In this document: positions 48,420 through 57,149 of the stretch, in pieces
Position numbering within the stretch: position 1 is the stretch's first letter
Layout of the letters: each line of letters opens with the position of its first letter
Assembly: GCA_027487435.1 (NCBI GenBank)
Contig: JAIYDP010000346.1
Span: forward strand, 1-64,000
From: Verrucomicrobiaceae bacterium
GTDB lineage: Bacteria; Verrucomicrobiota; Verrucomicrobiia; Verrucomicrobiales; Akkermansiaceae
Length of the DNA stretch: 64,000 bases
Direction of reading: 5' to 3'
Position numbers and translations under genes: made by a program
The notes under the pieces: generated by a model
What the model saw: only the letters and a program-made list of their open reading frames with translations
Told to the model about the DNA's origin: nothing
Databases searched by the model: none

Positions 48420-48655
48420 CGGCAGGGATAGAAGAAATTAGCCCCGGGTCGAGGAGCAAAAGCGACGAATACCCGGGGTGCTCGTATTCCCCTTGAATTC
48501 GACCCCAGCAGGGGGTCGCAGAAGTTGCGCTCTCGCGTGGTGGTACCGTAGATGCTGGCACTCCCTCCGGGGTACGGATACCTTGGCACATCAACCGGGG
48601 GTGGTCGTCGCTATCGCTCCTCGACCCCCGGCTAATCTCTTTCATCCCTCTAGGA
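48420..48655. repeat. Foldback (inverted) repeat element, G+C-rich
   Basis: A left arm (about 48420-48478) and right arm (about 48594-48655) are complementary over roughly 55 bases with few mismatches; both contain GATTAGCC/AATTAGCC, GGTCGAGGAGC and AGCGACGA in the arm orientation. The loop of about 115 bases holds a second hairpin (CGACCCC/GGGGTCG, 48500-48518). The pattern resembles REP/BIME-like elements seen in Verrucomicrobia and Planctomycetes. No transposase gene is present. Confidence 0.7.
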
Positions 48656-48673
48656 TGAAGAATCCGCACCTGA

Positions 48674-48726
48674 AAGCCTGGCAGCGACTTGCTGGCGCTC
48701 TACTTCGGATCTTAGATTGAAAAACC
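48674..48726 (+). repeat. Dispersed repeat, copy 1
   Basis: The sequence AAGCCTGGCAGCGACTTGCT and the following CTCTAC-TTCGGATCTTAGA are close to those at 56913-56960, with about five differences in 35 bases. It directly follows the foldback element. Confidence 0.55.
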
Positions 48727-48857
48727 ATTCATCCAAAAGTAGGGTTTTGCCCTATCGATATTGTTCGTGAAGTCGTCCATATTATTTGTAATCCGAGTTG
48801 CTAGGCAATCCCACATCTAGCATCCAGATTCAACCAATACGAAAGACTAACAACTAT

Positions 48858-49412
48858 ATGAAAACAAAATTACAAAATCATGCAGCAGTGCTATCATTCC
48901 TGAGCATTGCACTCATCGGTTCAGCCTCCGCGGCCACAACGTCTTTAAAAGACGGAGTGATGCACACCACGGGCGGCGAAACGCGATTGGATAACTTGCC
49001 GATGCTTGCTACGGGAGTGCATGAACTGGGTATGAGCGGAAAGCTTAACTGGGACGAGGACACCATCTACAGCTTTGATGTCTCCTACGGTCGCTTTGTA
49101 ACACCGAACTGGCTTTTAGGCGGTGAGGCTGGTATCACGGGTGTCGATAGCGATAACGATTACCGAGCTGGCCTGTTCGCAGAATACAACTTCCTCACCA
49201 ACACTCAGTGGGTTCCCTTCATCCGTGGAACTGCGAGCTACGTCCATCCGCACAGCGGCGACGATGCTGGCCTGTTTGATCTTGATGCAGGTGTGAAATA
49301 CTTCATTCGCTCCAATCTCGCCATTTCCGCATCCGTCGGCGGCGGCTGGACGTCCGATGGAGATTCCTCATTTGAGAAGCAAATCAATATCGGACTAAAG
49401 TTCTATTTTTGA
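48858..49412 (+). CDS. Small outer-membrane beta-barrel protein (OmpA/OmpW-type size)
   Basis: ATG 48858 opens a signal peptide (MKTKLQNHAAVLSFLSIALIGSASA); 184 residues. Strands with Gly/Tyr/Phe periodicity (DTIYSFDVSYGRFVTPNWLLGG, AGLFAEYNFLTNTQWVPF, IRGTASYVHPH, FLDLDAGVKYFIRSNLAI), an Asp-rich turn and a terminal Phe (INIGLKFYF) indicate an eight-strand barrel in the outer membrane. No named family. It is isolated by repeats upstream and 350 bp of apparently gene-free DNA downstream. Confidence 0.65.
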   Translation: MKTKLQNHAAVLSFLSIALIGSASAATTSLKDGVMHTTGGETRLDNLPMLATGVHELGMSGKLNWDEDTIYSFDVSYGRFVTPNWLLGGEAGITGVDSDNDYRAGLFAEYNFLTNTQWVPFIRGTASYVHPHSGDDAGLFDLDAGVKYFIRSNLAISASVGGGWTSDGDSSFEKQINIGLKFYF

Positions 49413-49762
49413 TCGATCGACCTCGGCAGCGCGATTGCCTACCGCGTTGCCTAAAGTTGATCTACTGTCGCCTTCGCAAGGCGTAAAACAACATACCGAA
49501 TTACTGGAGCAACCCCAGTGTTGCGGTATCGTCTTTCAAGGAGAATCACCGAACTCCGTGGTTGTCTTAAGGGAAAGATTCACGGGCTTAGTCGGCTTAT
49601 TTCGTTGTCTTCAGGCTTGGCGAACCCCGTTGTGCCGTGTATGACATCAAATCGTATGGCGTGAACATGCTGTTTGGCTCTAGTCTTCAGTCGCATGGAA
49701 GAGTATTCTCTTTGCGCCAGATAAGACCAACTTCGTTCGATTTACAGAAAACATAGCCTCTC
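49413..49762. other. Gene-poor stretch upstream of the GH78 gene
   Basis: I see no supported gene in these 350 bp. A short open frame (49435-49644) shows no family features. An interrupted hairpin occurs at 49493-49529 (ATACCG/CGGTAT with an inner ACTGG/CCAGT). The promoter of the glycosidase gene should lie here but I could not assign boxes. Confidence 0.4.
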
Positions 49763-51493
49763 ATGAAACGATTCATTTTTTTCCTGCTTCATTGCCTTGC
49801 CGTGGCCGCCAGCGCGGCACCAACACACCTCGTTACCCAGGCTCCCGTTAGCGTGAAAACCTTGAGCGATGGAACGATCCTCGTCGATTTTGGTAAAGTC
49901 GCCTTCGGCAATATCGATCTTTTGCAGGCCACGGAAACGCAAGAAATCACCGTGCATTTCGGCGAGGCTGCGAAGGATGATCGCATCAATCGCAAGCCCG
50001 GCGGCACCATTCGTTATGTGCAGACCAATGCTACGGTAAAAGGAGAAAAAACCCGCGTCGCGCCTGTAGCCGATAAGCGCAATACCACTCTGCCAGCCGC
50101 CATTCTCACGCCCAAAGAATGGGGAGTGGTGTTGCCCTTCCGCTGGGTCGAGATCGAGGGCTGGAAAGGAAAATTTACCGCTGCGAACATCCAGCGCAGT
50201 GCTGCTTTTGCCAAGACTTGGCAAGACGATGCCGCCACGTTTTCCTCTTCCGATGCCACTCTCGATCAAATCTGGGAGCTCTGTCGGTATTCCATCAAAG
50301 CAACGACCTTTGCTGGGGTCTATGTGGATGGCGATCGCGAGCGCATTCCCTACGAAGCAGACGCATATCTGAACCAGCTCAGTCATTACGCCTGCGATCC
50401 CGATCCGCAAATGGCGCGCGATACCTTTGATCACTTGATGAAACAACCGACATGGCCTAGCGAGTGGGCACCTCATTTGATCTTCATGGTCCATGCCGAT
50501 TGGATGTTTACGGGTGATAAGGCATGGATGAGCCAGCGCTTGGATTCTCTCAAATCGAAAACCTTAGGCGACCGCGCGCGCGAGGATGGTCTGCTCGTCA
50601 GCAATGCCAAACAGGTCAAGCGCGATGACATCGTCGATTGGCCGGTGAATGAGCGCGATGGCTACGTTTTTACTCCAGTCAACACGGTGGTAAATGCCTT
50701 TCACCTGCGCGCCCTGCAACTGATGAGCGAAATGGCGACTGCTGCGGGAAAACCCGATGACGCAAAGAAAATGAAGGCGCAGTATGACAAAGCTTTCGCC
50801 TCTTTCCAAACGAAGCTCTTCAATCCTGCCACGGGTCTCTACACTGATGGTGAGGTGGCCAAACACAGTTCCCTGCACGCCAATCTTTTCCCGCTTGCCT
50901 TCGGTCTAGTTCCCGAGGATCGCAAGCCTAAGATCATCGCCTTCCTCAACGAACGCGGTATGAAATGCTCGGTCTATGCTGCACAGTATCTGTTAGAAGG
51001 CTTGCTGGAAAATGGCGAAGGCGATATCGCAATGCGACTGATGCTAGCCGAAGGCGACCGCAGTTGGAAACACATGCTAAAAAGCGGTACGACAATCACT
51101 TGGGAGGCATGGGATAACAAATACAAGCCGAACCAGGACTGGAACCACGCTTGGGGTGCTGCGCCGGCAAACATTCTGCCGCGCTACATCGCGGGTGTCC
51201 GCCCCCTATCAGCCGGATGGTCGAAAGTCCTCATTCAGCCCCAGCCCGCCAGCCTGACGAAACTCAGCGCCAAAGTGCCTTCGCCGCGCGGATCGCTTTT
51301 ATTGAACTGGGAGATGGCATCCAAGACTTGGCAGCTAAGCCTCCCCGAGGCTGTCACTGCCGTGATCGATCTCCCCGCAAGTAGCGGTCAAAAAGCATAC
51401 CTCAATGGCAAAGTCGTTGCTGCGGACTTTGTTGATGGCCGACTGCGTTTGAAGGATCTCGTTCGAGGTAAAGCCTCGATTCAGCTCAAGTGA
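49763..51493 (+). CDS. Secreted GH78 alpha-L-rhamnosidase-like glycosidase
   Basis: The 576-residue product has a signal peptide ([18 protein letters not shown]). The first 160 residues form a beta-sandwich ([32 protein letters not shown]), followed by an (alpha/alpha)6 barrel with [35 protein letters not shown] (the position of the general acid Glu in GH78), [27 protein letters not shown] and [30 protein letters not shown]. It is shorter than many GH78 enzymes (900+ residues) because the N-terminal accessory domains are missing. Expected to release L-rhamnose from plant- or algae-derived glycans in the periplasm or outside. Substrate not proven. Confidence 0.88.
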   Translation: [576 protein letters not shown]

Positions 51494-51562
51494 TCCGTGC
51501 GTTTCCCTATGCTGCATTTGGTTCGCTTTTTGCAGACGGGATTTGCGGATTGGATTTTTGGT

Positions 51563-52528
51563 TTACGGAGTAGGGAGAGTTTTGCACGTCACTTCGCGAA
51601 CGCCGGGAAATCGTTCGAATTCGGCTTGAGCTTGCTTGCCTAACACGCAGGCTGCGGTCGCGACGGGGTCACTCAACTTGCATTGGTCTGCGATGACTGT
51701 CGCAGCGCTTCTCGCGGTTAGACCTAGACCTGTTGCTGGGTCGAGGATGTGGGAATACTTCACCCCAGCAATCTCGACCGACTGATGCAAATCTCCCGAG
51801 GTGGATACGGCGGCGTTCGCCAAAGTAAGGATTTCATCGTGTTTTCCCGCATCAAAGGTCGTAACCGCGACATTCCACCCCAATCGGCCCGGTGGTGGAT
51901 CGCCGATGCGCACATCGCCACCTGCGGTAATCAATGCCTTAGGAATCCCTGCTTTGAATAAGGATTCTAACATCAAATCGGCAGCGTACCCTTTGGCGAT
52001 GCCGCCAAGATCGAAGGCCATGCCTTTGCGATGCAGCGTGATGGTCCTTGCCTCGGCATTCAGGGTGAAATGTTTCCATCCGCATGCTTGCCGAGCTGAA
52101 GCTAAGGTTTCCGACGTGGGCAATTGTCCTGTTGCGGAGGTCTCGCGCCAGAGTTTGGTCAATGGGCCGAGTGTCGGATCAAAGGCGCCATTGGTGCGCT
52201 CAGCTACCCATTGGGAATGCGCAAGGAGTTCATAGAGTCGTGGCGAAAGAACATGCGGTGTGCTTATTTCCTTTTGCGATAGCAGACGAATTTCACTTTT
52301 GGGATCATAATCGGATGCGACCGTGTTGACTTCTCCAGCTTTGGCAAAGGCCGTTTCGACAGCTTTTTCTGCTACTTGATGATTTTCGGCATAGCAAACT
52401 ACCGAAAATGTTGTGCCCATCAAGGGACGAGAAAAGGAGTACCTTGCTTCAGCAAAGACCGTTGTGGTCAGAGCGCTAGCGATCATGCCAAGCAGCGGCA
52501 GGTTTGGGATTCTCGATGTGATTTTCAT
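51563..52528 (-). CDS. apbE: FAD:protein FMN transferase ApbE
   Basis: The 321-residue protein (start at ATG 52528) has the ApbE signatures MGTTFSVVCY, FDPTLGPLTKLW, FDLGGIAKGYAADLM, ALITAGGDVRIGD, STSGDLHQS and YSHILDPATGLGLTARS. It attaches FMN to Thr/Ser of target proteins, usually Rnf or Nqr subunits, in the periplasm. The start MKITSRIPNLPLLGMIASALT fits a short signal peptide. No Rnf/Nqr genes are nearby. It follows 18 bp downstream of the 2-hydroxyacid dehydrogenase gene on the same strand. Confidence 0.93.
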   Translation of the reverse strand: MKITSRIPNLPLLGMIASALTTTVFAEARYSFSRPLMGTTFSVVCYAENHQVAEKAVETAFAKAGEVNTVASDYDPKSEIRLLSQKEISTPHVLSPRLYELLAHSQWVAERTNGAFDPTLGPLTKLWRETSATGQLPTSETLASARQACGWKHFTLNAEARTITLHRKGMAFDLGGIAKGYAADLMLESLFKAGIPKALITAGGDVRIGDPPPGRLGWNVAVTTFDAGKHDEILTLANAAVSTSGDLHQSVEIAGVKYSHILDPATGLGLTARSAATVIADQCKLSDPVATAACVLGKQAQAEFERFPGVREVTCKTLPTP

Positions 52529-52546
52529 GACTTGCCCATCCAACAA

Positions 52547-53521
52547 TTATGCAAAAATATCGGGATTGACGCAATTCGGTGGACGCTGACCGGAGCACGC
52601 AGCGAGGAGGTTTTCGAGCGCGATCATTCCCATTTTGGTACGTGTGCCGATGGTGGCGCTACCGAGGTGCGGGGCGAGGATGGCGTTTTCGCATTCATAG
52701 AGCCCAGAGTGCAATTCCGGTTCGCGCTCGAAAACATCGAGCCCTGCTCCGGCAATGGTTTTGCTTTGCAAAGCTTGCACCAAAGCTGCTTCATCAACCA
52801 CTGGACCTCGTGCGGTGTTGATAACGAAGGCCGTTGGTTTCATCATGGCAAATTGAGCCACGCCTAGCAAGTGATGCGTTTCTGGAGTGTAGGCGACGTG
52901 GAGAGAAACGTAGTCGGATATTTTGAGGAGATCTTCCTTGCTCATGTAGGTCGCACCGCAGGCTTGCTCTTCTTCGGGGCTGAGACGGGTACGATTCCAA
53001 TAGAGCAACCTCATGTCGAAAGCGCGAGCGCGTTTGGCCATCGCTTTGCCAATTCGGCCAAAGCCTATCAAGCCCAACGTGGCGCCGCTGACATCGGCGC
53101 CGAGAAGTTGCATCGGGTTCCAGCCCGTCCATTGCTGGGCGCGCACCAAGCGCTCACCTTCGCCGATACGCCGTGCCGCGGCGAGCAGGAGGGCGAAGGC
53201 AATGTCTGCCGTGGGGTCAGTGAGGACGCCGGGAGTATTGGTGACGGGAATTTTTCGAACAGTCGCTGCTGCGACATCGATGTTATTGAAGCCAACACCG
53301 AAGTTTGCGACGACTTTCAGGCACGGACAAGCTGCGAGGATCTCTGCATCCACGGGATCAGTGATATTGCAAAGGAGCGCATCGCAATCTTTCGCGCCTG
53401 CAATGATGACAGCCTTGGTAGCAACATGATCGTCGCGGTGCCAAGTGAGTTGGGTTTCCTCTTCTAACCTCGCCATCACGGCGGGAGGAAGAAGGCGAGT
53501 GAGATAGACTTTCGGTTTCAT
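52547..53521 (-). CDS. D-2-hydroxyacid dehydrogenase (glyoxylate reductase/glycerate dehydrogenase type)
   Basis: The 324-residue enzyme has a Rossmann site in GLIGFGRIGKAMAKRA and the catalytic set Arg (NTARGPVVDE, about 238), Glu (FEREPE, about 262) and His (LAPHLGSATIGTR, about 285). VANFGVGFNNIDV and VTNTPGVLTDPTADIAFAL place it near glyoxylate reductase GyaR. It uses NAD(P)H to reduce glyoxylate or hydroxypyruvate. It is in a two-gene arrangement with apbE. Confidence 0.92.
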   Translation of the reverse strand: MKPKVYLTRLLPPAVMARLEEETQLTWHRDDHVATKAVIIAGAKDCDALLCNITDPVDAEILAACPCLKVVANFGVGFNNIDVAAATVRKIPVTNTPGVLTDPTADIAFALLLAAARRIGEGERLVRAQQWTGWNPMQLLGADVSGATLGLIGFGRIGKAMAKRARAFDMRLLYWNRTRLSPEEEQACGATYMSKEDLLKISDYVSLHVAYTPETHHLLGVAQFAMMKPTAFVINTARGPVVDEAALVQALQSKTIAGAGLDVFEREPELHSGLYECENAILAPHLGSATIGTRTKMGMIALENLLAACSGQRPPNCVNPDIFA

Positions 53522-53638
53522 GGTTTAGGCAAAAGATTACGGATTTCGCGAGAGAAACTTGCGCAAGGTTGATCGGGATGAGGCAGGTTGTCTGCGAGTC
53601 AGGAGATGGCGGGAAATGGATCTCATCATGGCATTCGT

Positions 53639-55309
53639 TTATGGTTGTATCGTGACGGGCCAACCAGGGTATTGTTTGGCATCTGGTTTGGTGACATCGA
53701 CAAAGCGTGGCCAGCATTCGAAGGTGACTTCGTTTGTCGATTTCTTAAAACGAATCAAGCCGTAACCGTCGCCGAATTGATCCTTGGGAATGGCGGCGGA
53801 ACGTTCGTCTGCTTCTTTGGAGAAAAGGGTGAGCAGTCGGGCATCGGGATTCGCATACGCGTGCATGGAGATTTTGTTATGAAATCCGTCGAGGTAATCT
53901 CCTGTCCAGGCAAGCGAAGTTCCAGACACAGCTCGCGGGCCTGCCTTTTCGTCTTCTGGCCACCACCATCGTCCATAGTAGCTATTGACGATGGCAGGGA
54001 CAACAAAAGCCCAAGGTCCATCGTCGAACTCCTTGATGCCATGACGCACCAACGTCGCTAGATGTTGATCTCCCGCAATATGCACGGCGTTGGCTTTCTT
54101 GATGAGTTCGAGGGCCTTGTTGCGGCCTGATTGCGGCCAACCATTCGAGTCGAGGTCGGCGTGAAGACGATTCTTACGTGAGCCATGGAGGTGAGCGCCG
54201 CCGCAGAAGCCTGTAGCGGAGAGCACGGCTTTCATTTTGACACCATCGAGTTGTTGACTCCAGACATCGAGAAATTTTTCCTGTCGATCACCAAGCAGCT
54301 TGAGGCCAGGTGCATCGATGACTTTTGGATCATATTTTGCGTCGAGAATGTGATCGGGACGAGGACCATTCATAGGATGTCGGCCAAGTGGGCCTGTCTT
54401 GAATTTGCGGTCCTCGATGATCGCAAAGTCGATCCCGCCGAGTAACAAATTGGTATAATACACGCCGATGCCTTGTTCGACGGGAGTGGGGTCGAAGGGA
54501 TCCGGCAGATGACCCGTTTGTTGTCGCTCGACCATTTTGACATACTCATGGTGGTAAAAGTATCCGCCGTCATGACCTTGCACGGTTTTAGCGATCTTGC
54601 CTCCTTCACCCCAGAGGTTGCCCTGACCGATGTCATGGTCGTCTGGGATGGTGACACAGGGGCGATTGCGGAAGATTTCACGAAAGGCTAGGCCAAATTT
54701 GAGCCATGCCGCGGTATGTTCGGAATGATCATACGATTGATCTCCAGCAAAGAATATCAGGTCGGGATCTTGGTGGTTGATATTTCGAGTGTATTCGGGA
54801 CGTAGGCCACGATCCTTGTTGGAGTTGCAGGAGAGTGCGGCGATCGAAATAACATCTTTTTCTGCTGATGCCTTGCGAATCAGGCCTTCGAACGAAGCGT
54901 TTTCTCCATGAAGAAGGCGATAGTTGCAGTTAGTACTTTCGTCCCATTTTTCCACACGGAAGCTGGTGGACCAGCCCAGATCATTGACCTTTTGGCGGGC
55001 GACTTCCGTCCAAGCTCCGTTTTTTTCGATTTCTAGGCGCACTTCACGAGTCTCTTTCGGATACAGCGGATACAGTTGTGCGGTGATTTTGAGGATTCCT
55101 TGATGAACGGTATAAATGCCAAAGCAAACAACCTGATCGCGAGACACCTTGAGATCAATGATGGGATTTGGCTTGCGATTCCACCAATCGTTGATGCACA
55201 AACGATCTTCATTTTTGGTAAAAGGTGCTTGGATGGGTGGTTCGCCAAGGTCATCGGCCAAGCTACAAGTGATGCTGCAGGCCAGCGAGATAGGTAGTAG
55301 GAATTTCAT
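53639..55309 (-). CDS. PhoD-like secreted alkaline phosphatase/phosphodiesterase
   Basis: The 556-residue product begins with a signal peptide (MKFLLPISLACSITCSLA) and carries the metallophosphatase core of the PhoD family: IAALSCNSNKDRG, LIFFAGDQSYDH, VTIPDDHDIGQG, AVLSATGFCGGAHLHGS and VHIAGDQHLATLVRHG, plus an N-terminal immunoglobulin-like domain (about 45-160). PhoD enzymes need Ca and Fe and hydrolyse phosphodiesters and monoesters outside the cell. Tat export is usual for PhoD, but here the leader lacks an RR motif and looks Sec-type. Gene-free DNA follows on the upstream side. Confidence 0.88.
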   Translation of the reverse strand: MKFLLPISLACSITCSLADDLGEPPIQAPFTKNEDRLCINDWWNRKPNPIIDLKVSRDQVVCFGIYTVHQGILKITAQLYPLYPKETREVRLEIEKNGAWTEVARQKVNDLGWSTSFRVEKWDESTNCNYRLLHGENASFEGLIRKASAEKDVISIAALSCNSNKDRGLRPEYTRNINHQDPDLIFFAGDQSYDHSEHTAAWLKFGLAFREIFRNRPCVTIPDDHDIGQGNLWGEGGKIAKTVQGHDGGYFYHHEYVKMVERQQTGHLPDPFDPTPVEQGIGVYYTNLLLGGIDFAIIEDRKFKTGPLGRHPMNGPRPDHILDAKYDPKVIDAPGLKLLGDRQEKFLDVWSQQLDGVKMKAVLSATGFCGGAHLHGSRKNRLHADLDSNGWPQSGRNKALELIKKANAVHIAGDQHLATLVRHGIKEFDDGPWAFVVPAIVNSYYGRWWWPEDEKAGPRAVSGTSLAWTGDYLDGFHNKISMHAYANPDARLLTLFSKEADERSAAIPKDQFGDGYGLIRFKKSTNEVTFECWPRFVDVTKPDAKQYPGWPVTIQP

Positions 55310-55854
55310 GAAGCGATGGGTTTGTGGATGATGGTTGTGAGCAAGAAGGTGATCGGCGGATGCCTTCCGGAGCTGTTCGCTTCGGAATTATCGTTGTCGG
55401 CCAAGGAGAGTATTTGGTCGATAAATACGTAAAAAAGCAATCGCTTAACGAGTGTTTTGTAATCGGAACCAAGTTTCCTTCTTTCGAAAAACTGGCTTTT
55501 GCCCAGAATTCGACGAATTTCATTCCGTGATGAGCCCTGAGCATTGTTTCGCTATTCGGCTCGGAGTTGCTGTTGCACCTCCACAATATCTACCAATCGT
55601 GGGATAGCGCTAGGCATTCTTCGTTGTCAAGGGAGGAGGGAAAAAGACTTACTCAGATGCCCTCAACTTGGCTTCGCTGGTTGGATGAGACGATCAAATG
55701 TATCGTGGCAGGAGGTTTTTATGTTAGAGATAACGCAAAAAGCCATGATAAATCCGAGGAAAATCAACGAAATCAAAAAAAGATCAATTTTTCTTCACTT
55801 TTCTATTGCAAAAAATTTCGATTCCCCTAAGTTTCGCCCCGCCCGAGTGAACGG
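55310..55854. other. Gene-free region upstream of tRNA-Asp
   Basis: No supported gene in these 545 bp. Open frames here have no family features and run into tRNA-Asp or the PhoD gene. It holds the putative promoter of tRNA-Asp at its right end. Confidence 0.5.
55806..55833 (+). promoter_or_regulatory. Putative sigma70-type promoter of tRNA-Asp
   Basis: TTGCAA (55806-55811) and TAAGTT (55828-55833) are 16 bp apart and 21 bp before the tRNA. The same TAAGTT with 16-bp spacing occurs before tRNA-Thr/tuf. Confidence 0.5.
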
Positions 55855-55931
55855 GGAGCGGTAGCTCAGTTGGTTAGAGCGCCAGCCTGTCACGTTGGAG
55901 GCCGCGGGTTCAAGTCCCGTCCGCTCCGCCA
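55855..55931 (+). tRNA. tRNA-Asp (anticodon GTC)
   Basis: Acceptor GGAGCGG/CCGCTCC, D arm GCTC...GAGC, anticodon loop CTGTCAC giving GTC, T arm CGGGTTCAAGTCCCG, discriminator G and an encoded CCA. All stems pair. A terminator follows 41 bp downstream. Confidence 0.97.
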
Positions 55932-55972
55932 TTCGTTTGGGCAAAGGTTATTGTTTTTCATTGTTTTCATGG

Positions 55973-56005
55973 TCGGCCTTCCTTCGGGAAGGCCGATTCA
56001 TTTTT
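55973..56005 (+). terminator. Rho-independent terminator after tRNA-Asp
   Basis: A 10-bp stem TCGGCCTTCC/GGAAGGCCGA closes a UUCG tetraloop and is followed by a T-rich run. It ends the tRNA-Asp transcript. Confidence 0.9.
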
Positions 56006-56247
56006 GGACTGTAGCGTTCAAAGCCAACAAGATATTTAGATGCTTGCGTTGGTGAAGAGATATGCTGATTTCGTCGAAATCCCGTGATCTCGACAATGGG
56101 AATCCTAGCGTAAATAAGTGGTGTAAACACAAAATCTGTTAGAGTAGGGCGGCGAGAAAAAACGCATTGCTGAGAACCAGAATTTTCGCATCGTAAGATC
56201 CAAAACACATCCTTCAGAAGATGCTCCGAAAAAAAAGTAGAATTCTC

Positions 56248-56275
56248 TTTACAAAAGATCGACTCCATCTATATT
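56248..56275 (+). promoter_or_regulatory. Putative promoter of rpmJ
   Basis: TTTACA (56248-56253) and TATATT (56270-56275) are 16 bp apart, about 30 bp before the rpmJ ATG. Spacing matches the other promoters of the window. Confidence 0.5.
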
Positions 56276-56305
56276 GCGCGTCCCAAACACGACTAAATCA
56301 AGATC

Positions 56306-56470
56306 ATGAAAGTACTTTCTTCACTCAGTTCCGCCAAACGCCGCCACGCCGATTGCCAAGTCGTGAAGCGCAAGGGCACACTCTATGTCATTTGCAAAAG
56401 CAACCCAAAATTCAAAGCTCGCCAAGGAGCAACCAAAGGCACGCGTCTTTCCAAGCAAGGCGTAAAATAA
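56306..56470 (+). CDS. rpmJ: Ribosomal protein bL36, zinc-free (C-minus) type
   Basis: The 54-residue protein opens [18 protein letters not shown] and continues [20 protein letters not shown], very close to the E. coli YkgO-type bL36. It belongs to the large ribosomal subunit near the GTPase centre. Two cysteines (17 and 30) remain but the full C-C-C-H zinc set of RpmJ does not: the first position is His14 and the last is Phe36. It is short, so an ORF scan at 60 codons misses it. It stands alone between its own promoter and terminator, away from the spc/alpha operon. Confidence 0.95.
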   Translation: MKVLSSLSSAKRRHADCQVVKRKGTLYVICKSNPKFKARQGATKGTRLSKQGVK

Positions 56471-56495
56471 TCTCTCTCATAGAAACCGATTTTCT

Positions 56496-56525
56496 AACAC
56501 CGTGGTTTTCCACGGTGTTTTTTAT
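56496..56525 (+). terminator. Rho-independent terminator after rpmJ
   Basis: A perfect 10-bp stem AACACCGTGG/CCACGGTGTT with a TTTT loop is followed by TTTTTA. It lies 25 bp after the rpmJ stop. Confidence 0.92.
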
Positions 56526-56912
56526 TGCTCCTCTCTCACGACCAGTAGGAAGCATATTGTTCGAAATCAAAGAACGATTCCAGGCAGCTTGAATTCCATT
56601 TTGCCATGCCTGAGGTTTCATAACCGCACCGGGTTGGTGCAAGGATGAGAAAATAGTTTCAGAAATAGGCGGAATTCATGTTCGACATTTTGAGGAATAG
56701 GAAAACCTTGAAGTTCGTTCATGCATGACGAATGCCACTTGGTTAAAAAACTCTCTTCTCGCCTCCTCGCGTAATAGTGTAGATGTAACTAACGATGGCT
56801 AAACCAGAATCCGAAGTCTAACCTGCCATCACTTGCCGCACAAGGCATATCCGACCTTGGGGTAGCATCTTAGGATGCAGCTCGCGGAGGCATTGGAACG
56901 CCTTGCTCATCT

Positions 56913-56960
56913 TAGCCTAGCAGCGACTTTCTGGCTCTTTACTTAGGATCTGCTGTTAAA
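56913..56960 (+). repeat. Dispersed repeat, copy 2
   Basis: TAGCCTAGCAGCGACTTTCT and the following GGCTCTTTACTTAGGATCT resemble 48674-48726. The first part of this region (56860-56910) has no counterpart at the other locus. Confidence 0.55.
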
Positions 56961-57121
56961 GGCCTGTTGATTTTTATCAAGCTCTAGCAAGAATGAGCGG
57001 CGGAATCAGCCAAACTTGATGAAAAAAGGGATTCTTTTATTGAAAAAACAATGAAATTCTTACCGTCACAGATCACTCCACGAGATTATTTAAAAAAAAA
57101 GCAGAAAGACTTATATTTTTT

Positions 57122-57149
57122 TTGACAGTTCGCAAATTCTTGTTAAGTT
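57122..57149 (+). promoter_or_regulatory. Putative promoter of the tRNA-Thr/tuf operon
   Basis: TTGACA (57122-57127), a 16-bp spacer and TAAGTT (57144-57149) precede tRNA-Thr by about 69 bp. The TTGACA box is a perfect -35. Probably the main promoter for tuf and perhaps for the downstream genes. Confidence 0.6.

Larger units (their letters stand above)
48207..48857. other. Intergenic region with a foldback repeat
   Basis: This 651-bp stretch between the symporter and a small barrel gene contains the inverted repeat at 48411-48660 and a dispersed repeat at 48674-48726 (both listed). Short open frames on the minus strand follow the repeat, not a family, and I do not call them. No RNA gene recognised. 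Confidence 0.6.
55932..56305. other. Spacer between tRNA-Asp and rpmJ
   Basis: Apart from the tRNA-Asp terminator (55973-56005) and the rpmJ promoter (56248-56275), I see no gene in this 374-bp stretch. Open frames here do not look coding. Confidence 0.5.

Noticed and set aside
49435-49644. A 69-codon frame between the small barrel gene and the GH78 gene.
   Set aside because: No signal peptide, domain, start context or homologue recognised; composition is not clearly coding. It may be a decayed fragment, but nothing proves it.
55544-55864. A 106-codon frame upstream of tRNA-Asp.
   Set aside because: It runs into the tRNA gene, has no family features, and its second half is A/K-rich spacer sequence.
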